This document shows, one piece after another, positions 62,016 through 64,000 of a DNA stretch of 64,000 nucleotides. The first letter of the stretch is position 1. Every line of letters begins with the position of its first letter. The translations under genes and the position numbers were made by a program. The DNA is from Charina bottae (lineage: Eukaryota > Chordata > Lepidosauria > Squamata > Charinaidae): NCBI GenBank assembly GCA_023362775.1, contig JALMGJ010000029.1, forward strand, positions 1,764,001-1,828,000. Direction: 5' to 3'. The notes under the pieces are model-generated. The model did not search any database. It saw nothing but the letters and a program-made list of their open reading frames with translations, and was not told the origin of the DNA.

Positions 62016-62666
62016 TTTTTTTTTATAATGAAACTTTATTATATAAAATTGTTTCAACATACAACATATATACATACACATACACATATTACATATATAC
62101 ATACACACAAATCATATATACATACATATTAAAAAAGGAGAAAAAAATGAAAAAATGAAAAAAATGAAAAATGAAAAATAAAAGAATAGGTGTCTGATTC
62201 CCGATTATCTTTACAGTGACTAGTATATCAATATAATTTTTTTTCTTACTTGTCTTAGTTACACTTAGTTACATAATTAATCGTTAAATCCTATATTAAT
62301 TATATTATTTTTTTGTACATTTTTCATATAGACAAGAAATGGTTGCCAATCATTTTTAAATTGGTCTATATTTTTATCCTTTAACATTTCTGTTAACTTT
62401 GCCATCTGTGCAAGGTCCATTATTTTGATGATCCAGTCTTCTATTGTAGGGATGTTTTCTTCTTTCCATTTTTGTGCATATGTGAGTCTGGCTGCCGTAA
62501 TCATGTACAATAAAAGTTTTCCATGTTTTTTTCCCAGTTCATCGTCCATGAGGCCAAGTAAATATAATTCCGGTTTTATTTGTATATCCATTAATATAAT
62601 TTATTTAATAGTTTTATGTATTAGAGTCCCTTGCAAGGGAGATGGGCGGGGAATAAATTGAAATAA

Positions 62667-62705
<39 letters not shown>

Positions 62706-63952
62706 ATTATTAGTTCCCAATATTTCTTTGCTTTCTTGCATGTCCACCATAGATAAAATGTTCCTTTTTCTTTGTTACATTTCCAACATTTGTTTGATAC
62801 ATTTTTATACATTTTTGATAGTTTCTCTGGAGTTATATACCAACGGTACATCATTTTGTAAAAGTTTTCTTTCAAATTATAATTTAATGTAAATTTTAGT
62901 CCTTTTGTCCACATTTTTTCCCATTGATCATACATAATATTGTATCCAAAATTTCTAGCCCAATTTATCATACATTCTTTGGTTTGTTCGTCTTCTAATT
63001 TTATTTGTAATAGCATTTTGTAAAATTTCGTTATGGTATGTTCATTACTAGAATATAATTGGTTTTCTAACCACGTTGGTTCTTTTGTAAATTTATATTT
63101 CTTTTTATCCAATTTGAATTGTTCTTTTAACTGTAGGTATATGAACCAGTTACATTGATAATCCTTCTTTTTTTCCAATTCTTCTCTTGTTTTTATTTCT
63201 AATTTGTCACCTTCATAATATAGTAAATCTTTATATCTGAACCATTTACATCTGTCAGCACTTTCTTTTCTAGTAAAGGCTTCTTGGGAAGATAGCCATT
63301 AAGGTGTATTTGGTAGTAATCTTTTCTTATATTTATTCCAGGTTTTTATCAATGCTCTTCTTATACAATGATTATTAAACGTTCTATTTACTTTAATTTT
63401 GTCGTACCAAAGATATGCATGCCAACCGAATCTTAAATCATGACCTTCCAAAAGTAATAGTTTATAATTTTCTAGTGTAGCCCATTCTTTTATCCACATG
63501 ATACTAGATGCTTCATGATACAGTTTTAAATCTGGGAGTCCTAGTCCTCCTCTTTCTTTGGCATCTTGTAATAGTTTATATTTTATTCTTGGCTTTTTTC
63601 CTTGCCATATAAATTTTGATAATTCTTTTTGCCAGGATTGAAAGGTATTATCCGTAATTAGTATTGGTATTGTTTGGAATAGAAATAAAAATCTAGGTAA
63701 TATATTCAATTTAATTGTTGAAATTTTTCCCATCAAAGATAAATGTAACTTTCCGCATCTTATCAAGTCTTGTTTAATCTCCTTCCACAGTTTTACATAA
63801 TTATTTTGAAATAAATCGTTGTTTTTTGCTGATACTATTATTCCTAGATATTTTGTACTTTTGACATTTTTAAATCCTGTTTTGTTTTCTAGTATTTCTT
63901 GATTTTTTCGATTCATATTTATATTTATCATTTTAGTTTTGTTTATTTATTT
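62016..63952 (-). mobile_element. L1 LINE, 5'-truncated, antisense
   Basis: Minus-strand frames 63931-63299, 63178-62621 and 62591-62277 are consecutive ORF2 C-terminal pieces: KFIWQGKKPRIKYKLLQDAK, the cysteine block CWKCNKEKGTFYLWWTCKKA, and LLYMITAARLTYAQKWKEE. The A-rich 3' tail is at 62016 onward. Flanked by a 16-bp duplication TGGAAAATGAAAATCT at 62000-62015 and 63953-63968. Several stops. Related to, but more diverged than, the L1 at 23 kb. Confidence 0.94.
62600..62712 (+). mobile_element. SINE or L2 3' tail inserted in L1, with (AAAT)n
   Basis: GTCCCTTGCAAGGGAGATGG and GCGGGGAATAAATTGAAATA, then about 12 AAAT units. This is the 3' end of an L2-like or SINE element interrupting the L1 cysteine region (the frame is lost at about 62715). 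Ends approximate. Confidence 0.65.
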
Positions 63953-64000
63953 TGGAAAATGAAAATCTGTTTTTCTCCCAGAAGTAGCTTTTTTAGTTCC

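Overview
The window is a piece of a vertebrate nuclear genome, almost certainly a squamate reptile. The repeat content points there: several BovB (RTE) LINE copies, SINEs whose 3' tails match BovB, 5S-rRNA-derived SINEs, L2, CR1 and L1 LINEs, Penelope-like elements (PLEs) with GIY-YIG endonuclease, Ty3/Gypsy remnants and many short hAT elements. I cannot name the species.

The only host gene I can support is SCUBE1 (signal peptide-CUB-EGF domain protein 1) on the + strand. Four internal coding exons are visible: 4389-4505 (EGF-like), 7015-7104 (linker with dibasic KRVKRR), 21207-21323 (EGF-like) and 46885-47007 (calcium-binding EGF-like). All are bounded by AG/GT, all begin and end in phase 1, and they read through as one open frame. 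The introns between them are about 2.5, 14.1 and 25.6 kb. Everything before 4389 and after 47007 is presumably also SCUBE1 intron, because no start, stop or further exon was recognised.

Region by region: 1-1507 is the 3' part of a damaged BovB. At 2.07 kb there is a tiny fold-back PLE. Between 8.5 and 18.9 kb lie 5S- and tRNA-derived SINEs, an L2 copy carrying a hAT insertion, a small PLE, a short BovB and a SINE-derived 102-bp tandem array. At 23.1-27.7 kb an antisense L1 is split by a young antisense BovB that keeps a 613-codon open frame. At 30-41 kb there are hAT elements, a PLE with GIY-YIG, SINEs, two adjacent solo LTRs and another L2. At 45-57 kb there are a hAT, a BovB, a defective Ty3/Gypsy element with a hAT inside it, a SINE and a strongly GC-rich cluster of hAT-like elements. 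At 57.7-64 kb there are two PLEs and a 5'-truncated L1.

The mobile elements do not form a pathway with the gene. The strongest structure is in their insertion records: target-site duplications (TSDs) could be read by eye for most young copies (11 bp BovB, 12 bp PLE, 8 bp hAT, 5 bp LTR, 16 bp L1). These TSDs fix the element boundaries given below. Family names rest on recognised protein or sequence motifs, not on database searches.
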